Assembly (NCBI GenBank): GCA_946807835.1
Contig: OX327684.1
Location: forward strand, 14,036,501-14,100,500
Length of the DNA stretch: 64,000 nucleotides
Origin: Ailanthus altissimus
Taxonomy: Eukaryota > Streptophyta > Magnoliopsida > Sapindales > Simaroubaceae
Reading direction: 5' to 3'
A model generated the notes under the pieces. The model did no database searches. It was not told where the DNA came from and saw nothing but the letters and a program-made list of their open reading frames with translations. Both the position numbers and the translations under genes were made by a program. Shown piece by piece: positions 22,776 to 33,812 of this stretch. Position 1 is the stretch's first letter. Each line of letters opens with the position of its first letter.

Positions 22776-25700
22776 TCAAGTTGCATACTCCTCGCCTAAG
22801 GATGTGAAGATGGGTGAAGCTTTAAATGGATCAGATATAGAGTAGCTAAGCTGGTAATTTACAACTGCAGGCCCAAATATATTGAATTTTGCAGCACTAC
22901 TATGCGCAACTTCTGCATCAGAACACTTCTTGAAAACCACTCTGGCACGGCTAGCTTCCCTATCAACTTCTGTCTCAGATTCCTTTAAAGGTCCAAAGCA
23001 CTTAAACATTTTATTCAGGTTTGTCTCTGAAGGAACGGTATCCACTTCGGAGAAGTTCATAATAAGCTCTGCTGGTGAATTTTCATCTACATAGCCAAGT
23101 GGTTTTGGTGGTGTCAGATCATGATTGCCATCAGAATATTGCTTCCTGGAATATGATCTACGACTCTTTTGAACAGGTTTTAGTTCAACGGGCACAAGTT
23201 GATATCCTCGTTTGTTTGTGGCTGGTGGTGGTGCTGAAGGTTGCTCTTCAGCACCATTTTGGATTACCCTATCTGTCCAATAAGTGTCACTCATATCCTC
23301 AAACTCAAACGTTTCTTGAGAACCCATAATTGCCTGGGATGACTTCCTCCTTTTACCACCTGATTTGTCCGCAGAAGATCTGTCTGCAATTATTGAGTTC
23401 CTGAAATCAGAGAAGAAACTAATGATAATGTTTAAGAAACTGTATCCTTTCATGGGATCTCGTGCGGCCAAGTGAAGTTGTGACAACAAATCATCCAGCA
23501 ATGAGTAATCTGTTGGAAGAATCATTCTCTTTCCTTCAGCATCCTCAGAATTCTCTAAGGAAATGTCAGAACCATCTCCATCAAGTTTCTGCAACCTCTC
23601 ACTATTACCCTTTAGGATAGATGGAGATCCAGTCATTTGGCTTGCAACTCTCCGTATGCATTCACCAATTTTGAAAGATGGCTTAGGAATATTAGGTGTG
23701 CTGATAGACACTTTTGCAAGGGAAATAGTTTTCCTACCATCTTGTGGCAAGTCATCTGCAGCAAAATCAACTGCCCTACGCTTCTTGCCAGAAGATGGTG
23801 AAGCCAACTTACCACCAGCTTTTCCATCAGACTCAAATTCATCATTATCCAGGGAATCAAATGACCCACTCATCAATTCAGACAAACTTCTTTCTTTTTT
23901 TCTAGGGTACATGCTGTCCTTCAGATTGTGTTTACGTTTGTGATAGGAGATTCTTTGAGTTTCTGAAGTCGCCTGACCAGCATAAATATGTTCATCATCT
24001 TTACTAACAGGAGTTGCATGCATCGTGTCAGCAAAGTGTGAAGCATCAACACTATTTTCCTCCAATGCTCCACAGAATTGGAATTCAGGTAGCTGACTGT
24101 ATCCCTTTAAGCGATAGAAGGACAACAACTGTGCTTTAGCTATCACAAGATCCAGTCGATCAGCCCCGCCAGATGGAGAATCTGCTAATGCTTTCATATA
24201 CTCAACTAATTTATCAGGTTGAAAAGAATGAGCTCTAGCAGATTTGTCTACCGCTTCTCTCACACTTGATTTCTGTCGGATTCCAGTGTTCTCTACAATT
24301 TGTAATCTGATCTTGTCATAAGCATCTTTTGGCATGCAAGGGCAAGCAAGCCCCAGCTCTAAGCGTCTGGAGACTTCTTGCAGAGCACAACTGACAGCAT
24401 TCTGAAACACTTCTGAGTTGCTCTGCTTCTCTACCTGAGAGAAGTGTGAATAAAAGGGCTTTAGCTGAGACGCATCAACCCAAGCAAATGTTCGGTCCCC
24501 AAAATATGCTACCAGAAAACAGTCCTTCTTATGATACTTCATTGCCTTTTCAGATGCATCAGAAGGATCATAAATCTGCCCAGGCCACCATGGATGGCTT
24601 CTTACTTTACCCCAAACTATATCAGAAACATAAAACTCACCTTCATCCTCCAGGGAAAACTGATAACTAGCTTGATGGGATTTCACCAAGCTTGCTGCTC
24701 TTGTACTTGTGCGCCTAACAAATTTCTCCTCATGAACTTCAGGCTGTTCAGTATCACTATCACTTCCTTCAACTTCCATTTCTGGCCCTTCATGTAAAGA
24801 AGCCTGTTCAGAAGCAATAACTTGTTCCTCAACTTGCATCTCTTGCCCTATAGTTGAATTAACTTCAGAAAGATCACCAGCTGTACTCCTGTCTCCTTCA
24901 GCAGTCCATAGACCACCAACCTCGGAATCCAAAACCTCCTCACTTTCCTTTGGAGCAATTTCACCTTCCTTTATGATGTGGATATGCATTTGTGAGTTGG
25001 GAACTTCAACGATCGGATTTGAAGAAGCCTTATCATCCACTGCCATAACTTCACTTCCAACAACCTCATGAGTTGACTGACCTGTTGATATTGGATCAGA
25101 ACATGCAGTTCTGTAATTCTCAGTGCTACCACCAATGGTATCAACCATTTTTGGTTGTTTTTGAACTTCTATTTCTTGGCCTACATATGAATTTACTTGT
25201 TCTATACCCTTTAACTCTTGCTCAACTACTATCCCTTTCTCCATATGTGAAGCAACCAAGGGTTGGTCGTTCTCAGCAGGTGTCTGAACCTCTACATTGG
25301 AATTTAAAATCTCCTGATTGTGTATCAAAGGAATTTCTTCCCCTCTGCTAGTGACTTCGGTATCTAATTCAGTTTCCATGGACAGTTTCTCATCCTTGAA
25401 GTTCTGAACATTTCCAGAGCAAGATAACTTCTCATCCAATTCAGCATTAGAAACTTGTCCACCAATTTCCATTGGTGGTTGTGTACTTGATAAAACCTGA
25501 GCAACATCATGAGCAGTGCCCTTGCCCAAACACCCTTCAAGCTTGAACTGTTGGTGATTTTCAGAATCAGGATGCACCTTTTTGTCCATTGTGGCATCTT
25601 CATTTCCAACCACTTGGGTTGGCTGACAGAAGGATTGCGAATCTGCATAAACATTGCAGTGATTTTCAGTGCTCTCGTCAACTCTCCCAAAATTTCCCTG

Positions 25701-27416
25701 CAGTTCTTCCAATGAAAAACTTAAATTTTCATCGAAACAGTCAGTTTCCATACCTTCCATGGTGGAACACATAAATTCCTCTTTATTCATCTGAGCAACC
25801 TCCCTGCTAAAAGCAATTTGATTTTGTTCATCCAGGGATTTTCCTGGTCCTCCATCATCTGTCTCTGCAATTGAAACTTGCTTTTCTCCTAAACTAGAAG
25901 TAATGCCCTCCACGGCATGGCTACCAGACGCATCAACTTTGGGATTTAAACACTCTTCACTGACCAACTCTGCAGCTTCCTCAACAACCTGAGTCTGCAC
26001 AGTTGAATATTCCAACACCACCGAGGAACCTGCAACCACAGTCTGACTACCAGGATTCTGTGTTTCATCGCCCAAAATCCTCAAATTCTGTGTCTCCACA
26101 TCTTGATGTGCACCAGGAGCATCGACTTTGGGATTTAAACACTCTTCACCGACCAAATCTGCAGCTTCCTCAACAACCTGAGTCTGCACAGTTGAATATT
26201 CCAACATCACCGAGGAACCTGCAACCACAGTCTGACTACCAGGATTCTGTGTTTCCTCGCCCAAAATCCTCAAATTCTGTGTCTCCACATCTTGATGTGC
26301 ACCAGGAGCATTGACTTTGGGATTTAAACACTCTTCACCGACCAAATCTGCAGCTTCCTCAACAACCTGAGTCTGCACAGTTGAATATTCCAACATCACC
26401 GAGGAACCTGCAACCACAGTCTGACTACCAGGATTCTGTGTTTCATCGCCCAAAATCCTCAAATTCTGTGTCTCCACATCTTGATGTGCACCTTCCCAAC
26501 CAGCATTAATTTCCCTACCTTCCTCAGCTCCCCTAACCAGTGCTTTCTCCCCAGCATTTTCACTCTCCTTAACAGCTTCCTTGTCAACAACTTGAATTTC
26601 TCCACTTGGAGTCCTAGATGCCACCATAGAAGTTTCCACCACATTTTCAGCTCCATGATCCTGTGCTTCAGAACCACTAACCATTTCACTGCCACTCTCC
26701 ACATCATCCTTAGCCAATCCTCTCTCCAAACCCTTCCCCTCAGTAATCACCACGACTTTCTCCACATGAACAACTTGGGTTTCTCCTCCTGTTGAACCAA
26801 CAAATGTTGTAGACAATTCAATCCTAGTTCCAGTTCCCCCATTTTGAACCTCATCATTCTGAACTCCATTCTCATGCGATGATGTTTCATCAATCAAACC
26901 ACCTCCACTCTCATCTCCAATCACCTCTTTATTTCTCTCGACACTCTCCTCCACCACTTTGTCCTCCACCAAAGGCCCTTCAACCCCTGTCTCCAATCCA
27001 CTGCATGATGACACTTCACCACTGGAAACCCCAATTTCCTTACCTGAATCATCAATTACATCATCTCTGCCATCTAAACTTCTCAAATCTATCTCCGCGC
27101 CAGCCTCAACAGACCCACAACCACCACCACAAATCTCTGCATCATTTATATGCTCCTCACCCGCAACCTTAACACCACTATTTTTATCACAAACACCAGC
27201 AACAAAAACATGTGAACCCACAACCTCCATCATTATATCCTCTCCACCACCTGCCTGATTAGACCCTTCAATCTGACCAACCTGACCCTGAGCTTCAAAT
27301 CCTGAAGACTCAAGTGGGGCTTCACTTTCTCTAGCTACATGTTCACTAACTCTCTCTGTAGACTCTCCTAAATCACCCCTAGAAACAGAAACATCCTCTT
27401 CCTTGTGTCCATCCAT
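22776..27416 (-). CDS. PWWP-domain chromatin protein, PDP family
   Basis: A single uninterrupted coding exon of 1,546 codons. Residues 1 to about 900 are acidic, low-complexity and rich in E, V, S and G, with a three-copy 63-residue tandem repeat at 309-497. The PWWP domain spans about 923-1,010, with an intact PWWP motif at 942-945 preceded by VSDIVWGKVRSHPWWPG. Basic nuclear-localisation-like clusters follow (KRKHNLKDSMYPRKKER, GKKRRAVDF, GGKRRKSS). An RRM-like C-terminal region covers about 1,450-1,522. This architecture matches the plant PDP proteins (Arabidopsis PDP1 and relatives), which bind histone-modified chromatin and work with FVE/MSI and PRC2 to set H3K27me3, affecting flowering. 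The family role is established; its role in this species is inferred. The N-terminal part is longer than I recall for Arabidopsis PDP1. Confidence 0.93.
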   Translation of the reverse strand: MDGHKEEDVSVSRGDLGESTERVSEHVARESEAPLESSGFEAQGQVGQIEGSNQAGGGEDIMMEVVGSHVFVAGVCDKNSGVKVAGEEHINDAEICGGGCGSVEAGAEIDLRSLDGRDDVIDDSGKEIGVSSGEVSSCSGLETGVEGPLVEDKVVEESVERNKEVIGDESGGGLIDETSSHENGVQNDEVQNGGTGTRIELSTTFVGSTGGETQVVHVEKVVVITEGKGLERGLAKDDVESGSEMVSGSEAQDHGAENVVETSMVASRTPSGEIQVVDKEAVKESENAGEKALVRGAEEGREINAGWEGAHQDVETQNLRILGDETQNPGSQTVVAGSSVMLEYSTVQTQVVEEAADLVGEECLNPKVNAPGAHQDVETQNLRILGEETQNPGSQTVVAGSSVMLEYSTVQTQVVEEAADLVGEECLNPKVDAPGAHQDVETQNLRILGDETQNPGSQTVVAGSSVVLEYSTVQTQVVEEAAELVSEECLNPKVDASGSHAVEGITSSLGEKQVSIAETDDGGPGKSLDEQNQIAFSREVAQMNKEEFMCSTMEGMETDCFDENLSFSLEELQGNFGRVDESTENHCNVYADSQSFCQPTQVVGNEDATMDKKVHPDSENHQQFKLEGCLGKGTAHDVAQVLSSTQPPMEIGGQVSNAELDEKLSCSGNVQNFKDEKLSMETELDTEVTSRGEEIPLIHNQEILNSNVEVQTPAENDQPLVASHMEKGIVVEQELKGIEQVNSYVGQEIEVQKQPKMVDTIGGSTENYRTACSDPISTGQSTHEVVGSEVMAVDDKASSNPIVEVPNSQMHIHIIKEGEIAPKESEEVLDSEVGGLWTAEGDRSTAGDLSEVNSTIGQEMQVEEQVIASEQASLHEGPEMEVEGSDSDTEQPEVHEEKFVRRTSTRAASLVKSHQASYQFSLEDEGEFYVSDIVWGKVRSHPWWPGQIYDPSDASEKAMKYHKKDCFLVAYFGDRTFAWVDASQLKPFYSHFSQVEKQSNSEVFQNAVSCALQEVSRRLELGLACPCMPKDAYDKIRLQIVENTGIRQKSSVREAVDKSARAHSFQPDKLVEYMKALADSPSGGADRLDLVIAKAQLLSFYRLKGYSQLPEFQFCGALEENSVDASHFADTMHATPVSKDDEHIYAGQATSETQRISYHKRKHNLKDSMYPRKKERSLSELMSGSFDSLDNDEFESDGKAGGKLASPSSGKKRRAVDFAADDLPQDGRKTISLAKVSISTPNIPKPSFKIGECIRRVASQMTGSPSILKGNSERLQKLDGDGSDISLENSEDAEGKRMILPTDYSLLDDLLSQLHLAARDPMKGYSFLNIIISFFSDFRNSIIADRSSADKSGGKRRKSSQAIMGSQETFEFEDMSDTYWTDRVIQNGAEEQPSAPPPATNKRGYQLVPVELKPVQKSRRSYSRKQYSDGNHDLTPPKPLGYVDENSPAELIMNFSEVDTVPSETNLNKMFKCFGPLKESETEVDREASRARVVFKKCSDAEVAHSSAAKFNIFGPAVVNYQLSYSISDPFKASPIFTSLGEEYAT
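25926..26492 (-). repeat. Three-copy 189-bp (63-codon) tandem repeat in the PWWP gene
   Basis: Three head-to-tail units with a period of exactly 189 bp (the block starting actttggg recurs at 25,936, 26,125 and 26,314). Each unit encodes 63 residues starting GAHQDVETQNLRILG and ending near LNPKV. Copies differ at only a few bases, so the expansion is recent. The frame is preserved. Confidence 0.95.
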
Positions 27417-27890
27417 GAAAAAAATATCTGGTTATATTTCAAATCATCAATAACAGCCTGTTTAACCAAAATATTCATAAAAAAATCTGATAAACCATAG
27501 TACCAAAACTTTAAAACCCTAATGTCAAAAAAAAAACTTCAAAAACCTAACATATATATACAAAGACAATAAATTTACAAACCCCGAGATGCATGTAATG
27601 AAAATGAAAAGTAAAAATCAAAACTTTACACAGTAAATTAACAGAGAAAGATTAAAAATCGTACCTTTTGTTAGATCTTCCAAGTAGTGAAAGCCAAGGG
27701 TTTGGGTTTTAGAGAGAGAGATGTCTGTGCGTTTTGAGCACAAAATGGTTGTCGTTTAAGAGATCTAAATGGGCAAACAAAACCCCAACATAATGGTTCT
27801 TGTCCTTTCTCACTTCTCAGTGATTGGTCAGCTCTCTCAGCTTTCTTCTTTCTTTTTTTTTTTTTCTCTCTCGCTTTTACTTCTATTTTT
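27417..27890 (-). promoter_or_regulatory. 5'-UTR, 5'-UTR intron and promoter-proximal region of the PWWP gene
   Basis: On the minus strand a non-coding leader with CT repeats and an AAACCCAAACCC telo-box-like motif (about 27,690-27,715) ends at AAAAG|GTACGA (27,665/27,664). A U-rich intron of about 237 bases runs to an acceptor CAG (27,428-27,430), 11 bases before the ATG. A leader intron is common in plant genes of this type. The long A/T tract near 27,840-27,865 probably lies at or just upstream of transcription start. No confident TATA box was found. Confidence 0.5.
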
Positions 27891-28882
27891 ACAAAATTAT
27901 AGTTTCCATGTCCGTGAAAAGTGGCTGAAGAACAAATAAAAAAACAAAAAAAAGTGGCTGCAGAGGGTGCCTTAAGACTGAAGCACGTGTAACTGAATTC
28001 ACTTGATCAGCTCGTGTATGGAGACTGGGGCATCTGTTTGGTACGTGGCAGTTGTCGGGGGACGTAGCATAGAGGATTGCTTCTTCAGCCTACACTTCAC
28101 ATCGAATGTTCACGTCTTAATTTCATTTTTCTAAACATTTTTTTTATAAACATAAAGCCTTTTTTATAATTTATAATATTACTCTGCAGTCTAGAGATGG
28201 TAAATGGGCAGTCTGACTCACATGCTACAGTATTATATTGGGCTGCAATCTACAATGGTAGTGTTAAACACGACTCATCACGGGCTCGACGCAAATAAAG
28301 TCAACCGGTTGTGTTGATTTATAAATTAATTTTTATTTTTTTGAGATATTTTAATTTTTTTAATATTTATAATTATTTTTTTATAATATTTTAATTATAA
28401 TTATAAATAAAATTAAAATTATTAATTTAAGTTAACTAGATTAGATTATAATTGTGTTATAATTATAATTAAAATTATAATTATAATATGTTAATAAAGA
28501 TTTATTAATATTATTATAAAATTAAAATTATTAGAAACATATACCAAAATAAATAGTCAAATTTATATCACTATAATTACAATGCATCCCAACTAAGTTG
28601 GCACCTATTAAATCATTTATCATATGCAAATTTAACTATTTTTTAATAAATTATAATTTTTTATATTTTAAATGATCAAAACTAAAAAATTTAAAAATCT
28701 TTAAACATATTTTCTTACCAATTTTATTTTCAGTCCATCGTATCTCTCTAATTTTTTACACACATTAAAATCTTTAAAGTATCTAATATCAACTTTGATT
28801 ATTTTTCATCTAATATCTTGTCTCTACACTAAAAATATATTCCAATGTTACAATGAACACTAGAGAAGTTAGTAATCTCGAG
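27891..28882. other. AT-rich intergenic region with a hAT-like end
   Basis: Very AT-rich from about 28,310. A stretch from about 28,192 (tagagatggtaaatgggc) looks like the terminus of a hAT-type element, but no matching right end was found. No gene recognised. Confidence 0.45.
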
Positions 28883-29805
28883 TAGAGGTGGCAATGGGGC
28901 AAGTTGGGGTGGGATCACAATCTTCATCCCTATATCTGAATAGTGTAAGAATCCACATATATAATATATGTAATTTGGATTTGAGGTTGAGGATCCCCAA
29001 ATAGGGATGTGGATCCCCATAAGTATTCCATACCCGATTTTTTTTAATTTCTTAAATACTATTTTATTTGTACTGATTTAATTTTGTAAAATAATCTTTT
29101 ACCCTGTACAATCATAATATACCAAATACAAATTGTAAATATAACATGAAAATATAAACTACATCGTGTCTTTAACTATTCAATTTTAAAATTAATAACA
29201 TAAATTAAAATTTATAAATTACAAAAATTAATGGTTTCTATTGAACTTTGGCATCTAAATTATCATACTTCATTTGTAATCTAGACATAAAGTCTTTAAT
29301 AAAATTCTTCATAAACCTATAACATAAAGTAAAAGAAATTTTCAGATAGATGAGTGATGATTAAAAAACTAAGAATGATAATAAAATCATTTATTTCTTT
29401 TGTTTATTCATCTTCATCTTCATCTTTTTTTTAAAACAAATGAGTTCACTCCAACTTAAAAGCAATTGTCTAATATTATATATAATTAAAAGTATGAATA
29501 AGGAATAAAATATTTAAAAATATAATATAAGTAAATTTTATTATTATAGATTTAGCTTATTGCCAACTTTGATATAAATAAGTAATTTTTTCTACACTAA
29601 ATTTTTTATTTTTAAATCAGGTATTCAGAGTGGGTTTGAAGAAATTAACTTATCCCCAAATTCAACCCGAATTTAATTTGGGCTTGGCTTATTGTAACTA
29701 AACATGCCTCATCCCCAAAATTACCTAAAATGCAACCCGAATTACTCTCTATTTGGGGTAGGTCTCTATAGGACTCCAACTCCATAAGGAATTCTGCCAC
29801 CCCTA
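28883..29805. mobile_element. hAT-like non-autonomous element (923 bp)
   Basis: The left end reads TAGAGGTGGCAATGG and the right end, read inward, TAGGGGTGGCAGAAT, giving short terminal inverted repeats of the TAGRGGTGGCA type. The flanking 8-mers are ATCTCGAG (28,875-28,882) and ATCTTGAA (29,806-29,813), six of eight matching. hAT transposons use 8-bp target duplications. The interior holds no transposase. Subterminal repeats such as ggatcccca/gatccccat lie near 28,990-29,020. Confidence 0.7.
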
Positions 29806-29930
29806 ATCTTGAATCATAATGGATAACACAAAATAAACTCTTTTCTTTAATTTTTACCATGACAAAATATCAAATTCTCTTTATTATTGTATATACTTAA
29901 CATAAAAAAGTGGCTAATATCCATAATCTT

Positions 29931-30320
29931 TTTTTAATTCAAAAGTAGTATAAATAGTAGAACAAGAATAAATTTTTCTTTTATCTTTTAACAAAATACT
30001 CAAAGTAGCCTGATTATAAACAGATTTTTCACTTGTTTCTTCTATAAATAAAGCTGATCCAAAATTATGTTCATAAAAAATGAATAATTGTATAATAAAA
30101 TCGTAAATTTGGTAAAAATTTATTAAAAAAATAGTAGAAATAGTAGAACTAGAATAAATTTTTCTTTTATCTTTTAACAAAATACTCAAAGTAGCCTGAT
30201 TATAAACAGATTTTCCATTTGTTTCTTCTATAAATAAAGCTGATCCAAAATTATGTTCATAAAAAATGAATAATTGTATAATAAAATCGTAAATTTGGTA
30301 AAAATTTATTAAAAAAAAAG
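29931..30320 (-). repeat. 186-bp tandem duplication that keeps a reading frame open
   Basis: Two direct copies with a period of 186 bp (the block starting agaataaatttttc occurs at 29,965 and 30,151). Being 62 codons long, it leaves a minus-strand frame (29,914-30,324, 136 codons) open across both copies, each reading FGSALFIEET and NQATLSILLKDKRKIY. I do not recognise the product. The AT-rich composition makes chance openness possible. Confidence 0.8.
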
Positions 30321-30324
30321 TCAA

Positions 30325-30556
30325 TTTAAAATTTTCTAAGATCTTACAATTAAAACTTTTAGACTAGAACAAAATTCTCTTTTACCTTTTAATAAATAAA
30401 TATTATAAGAATTTTTCTCTATTATTTTTAATATTTAATCTCTATGACAATATATATGTTGGAAAAATATTACATTATCTCTATATTTAACAAAAACATT
30501 ACTAATATTTCATATATGATTTAAAGCAATAAAAGATTAATGCTGATACACACATA
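30325..30556. other. AT-rich spacer
   Basis: Nothing recognised before the start of the copia-3 LTR. Confidence 0.5.
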
Positions 30557-32766
30557 TATTGAAACTAGTGCTTACGTGCTATTTTAATATTGTATGAATA
30601 TTAATTATTTAATATTTATACAATAAATATTTCAAATAAAATCATTAATCTTATAATAAATAGTAAGATGCTTGTAACATTTCAGACATTGTATGATCTG
30701 AAGGAGAGAAGATCTGGTTTAAAGAAGTTTAGACCAAGGCTAAGAGTTAGTAGTGCTGAGAGTTATAAATACTAAGAGTTATAAATACTAAGAGTTAGCA
30801 TTACTAAGAGTTAGCAGGTTATAAGAGTCAGTCAGATCTAAAGAGTTAGATCCTTGTCTGAAACAAGACAAAGACTTAAGGGTATACTAATAATGATATA
30901 ATTGCAAAGGTTTGCAATATGTGCTAGGAAAGGTCATTATATGAGTATGTTCTCAAACCTTATGTTCCTGATCTATTTTCACTAATGCGAGTCTATCAAT
31001 GGAAACCTTATTTAAATATAGATCGTTATATATCTATACATGTATGGTACAAATGGTTATTCTTAACTGACCATAAACTTAGTGGAAGCTTATATAGACA
31101 TACAGGTATTCAGTTATGACTAAGTACTGAACAGGCTCAATTAGGACCTCTAATAGACATCCCATAAAGCCATCAATGGAGGGTCCTTTTGAGTTGAGTA
31201 GTATTTGTGATCCCTAAACCTGAGCACCATAGTGGACTTCTGAGTGATCCATCATACTTAGGTTCCACACATGTCAGAGCTCTTTCATAGCCTGACCGTT
31301 GGGTCTCGCAGGGTATGGTTTAATACTCATTGAGTCCAGTGTGTGTAGATATAGAACCCGTCAACTCACATGGGTAAGTTGTATATCTAGATATTCAAAG
31401 ATTGTGTTCTAGAAAATCTTATAACCATAGGTAATTCACCTAGGAAAAATGTTTCAAAAGTGTTTGCGGATATTGTTTATCAGAATATGAATCTGGAGAT
31501 AAGTTTTATGTTGAGTATATGGGGACTTGACGGTGATGATCTATGTCTCCCTTCTTCCAGGATATAAATAATAGAGGGATTATACAAATATATATTAACC
31601 TCAACTTGTATGGTTCAACACGTTATTTTGTTATTTCCATTATGTGTAAGTGGGGCATCGTTTATTGACTTATGGAAGAGTTTCGTAAGATAAAATGAGT
31701 GTGAACCTAGAGAGTCTCACTATATGAAATGTACTCATTGTGCACTGGAGTAGCACACCGGATTGAATAGTTAAATCTGAAAAGTTATCGAAAAAGTATA
31801 ATTATTTCAGTGTCTCTCAGTGAAATCATAAGGTTTAAGTGTTAAGCACGAGATTTTGGCAAATGGGACTTGCCACTTTTACCTTTCTATTTAATGTCAC
31901 ATAACATGCTATAAATTTGTTAAGGCATGATACGTGCATGGTTTTATTATCCTAATTAATTATTAAGTGTTAATAATTAATTATCAAATAAAATAAATGA
32001 AAGGCATATTATTTATATACATTTAATTATACCACTATTTGAATTTGTATTAGGTCAAATTGAAAGAATTTATTAATTAAATAAATTATTTTTAATTTGA
32101 CCAAAAATTCAACCAATAAGTATACTTAATAGGTGGCATTGTTTTATAATGCATTTGGCCACCAATTAATTTTTCATTTGGTCATTTCTTTGGCAAAAGA
32201 AATTATTGTTTGTCATGCTTTTTCTAAACATGTGGTGGCGTTAAATGGAAATACAATTGCTACCAATTTCGCTCTAATTCCACCACCTTTTTTTTCTTTT
32301 AATTTGCCACCAAGCCATTTTGTAAGCATGAAGTGAGCATATTCTATTACTTGAATAACACCAGTTCATGCTTCAGTTTAAAAAGGCTTAAAAGATTTCT
32401 GATAGGTAAAAAAATGGACTACCATAAAACTATATAAAGGGCATTTATTCATTTGCATGCTATAAGGGAGTTGAGAGCAAGTCAAGTAATGCATAAATAT
32501 AATTTATTCGAGAGAAAGAAAAGTGAAGCAAGAGTTGCTTCAAGTGTTTTATGATTCTAAGGAATAATAAAATTGTCGTTTTAGCTCAAAGGTCCTCACC
32601 CAATCCTAAACTAGAATTACGCAAAGCATACTTCAAGAGTAAATTCCCTAATATCTCATTAGTGTAATGAGATGCTTGTTTATATTCCACTACACTTATT
32701 TTTTCATGTGATGTGTAAATTAAAAATTAAAATATACACATTCACTTCACGCACAGCACACTTTCA
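30557..32766 (+). repeat. 5' LTR of copia-3
   Basis: The start aligns with other family LTRs (TATTGAAACTAGTGCTTACG against TGTTGAAATTTGTGCTTATG) and the end is TTTCA, followed three bases later by a primer-binding site. It shares with the 50,496 LTR the block gacattgtatgatctgaagg and the following alternating agagttag units. Length is about 2.2 kb. Confidence 0.78.
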
Positions 32767-32769
32767 AAT

Positions 32770-32781
32770 TAGTATCAGAGC
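32770..32781 (+). promoter_or_regulatory. Primer-binding site of copia-3
   Basis: Reads TAGTATCAGAGC, one change from the initiator tRNA-Met complementary consensus TGGTATCAGAGC, directly after the LTR end. Confidence 0.85.
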
Positions 32782-32904
32782 ACATGATTGTGTGTTGTTT
32801 TTGTACTTAATCAGAGTGTTCATAGAGTAATTAGGATATCCTAGGACTGTCGATTATGTGATTCAATTATTGAAAAATGCGTAATTGGGATGCGGCTGAA
32901 AAGG

Positions 32905-33125
32905 ATGTCGTTGCAACGCCGGTAGGCCAACTCCACAACATTAGGGTTTTCATACCCCATCACTGTAGCACTTGTGGCTTGGTGCCACAATGCTGGAAAC
33001 AGAATGTCTAGTGCTGTAGCGTCATTGGTCTAGCACCCCAACGCTAGGTAGTGACCTAATGCTGCAGTGCCAGAAGCTTATCACAGCAGCAGCATAGTGG
33101 GACCCTAGCACCGCAGATCTGTAAA
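32905..33125 (+). repeat. GC-rich leader segment of copia-3
   Basis: Dense short variants of gctgtagcg, gctgcagtgcc and accccaacgct, counterpart of 12,343-12,535 in copia-2. Untranslated. Confidence 0.6.
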
Positions 33126-33512
33126 GGTTGAAATGTGATATCGAAGGCTGGGCTTTTAGCATCGCAATACCAAAAACCTAAGAATAGCTATAATTACGCT
33201 AAATTACCCCGATTGGTTATTTTTAAATTATTTTAAAATATTTATTATTTATTTTTTGTAATTTATAAATTGTTTATAATTATTATAATATAAAATATGG
33301 CTCATTTGTTTGTGCTAAAAATCTCAATGAGAGCCTTACTGGTGGGGGTTAGTTATGCTTACATTAAATAAATGTGTGATTAAGAATCACATTTTATAAG
33401 TTAGGGACAAAAGTATAAAATTTCTCTTAATCAGATTAAAAGTGTTTCATTATAACATAATGTTACACAGTGATCCGTCTTGTCAATACGGTATTTGACA
33501 AGTCATTTTGGT

Positions 33513-33812
33513 CTTTTTTTAATATTACTAAAACATGAGGGATTTGATCGATGTGATTTGGACTATACTCGTTAAACATGAGTTGAGACAAATATATATG
33601 AATGTATTGCCCAATATTGCTAAAGTGTGAGGGTAATATCAGTAATATATATTTTTTCACTGACAAGTTAATCTAGAATACACTTATCCAATATTGCTAA
33701 AGCATAAGGATAATGTGTATTTAGGATTAATGGTAAAAGTTGCATGAGATGCAATTGATAAGAGTTATTTACTTTTTGGGTTTACAAATGCCAATATTGC
33801 TAAAGCGTGAGG
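33513..33812 (+). repeat. Four spaced copies of the 'AATATTGC' leader motif in copia-3
   Basis: Motifs of the form CCAATATTGCTAAAGC then rTGAGG at about 33,513-33,540 (weakest), 33,611-33,633, 33,688-33,709 and 33,791-33,812. Spacing is about 75-105 bp. This parallels the arrangement in copia-2. Confidence 0.8.

Noticed and set aside
23563..27258. Several plus-strand open frames of 70-126 codons opposite the PWWP gene
   Set aside because: They are antisense to a single long, domain-bearing coding frame, show no known domain, and reflect its GC-richer composition.
33513..33812. Evenly spaced repeats resembling a CRISPR array
   Set aside because: Eukaryotic context, imperfect repeats, variable spacing, and an identical arrangement in the leader of another retrotransposon.
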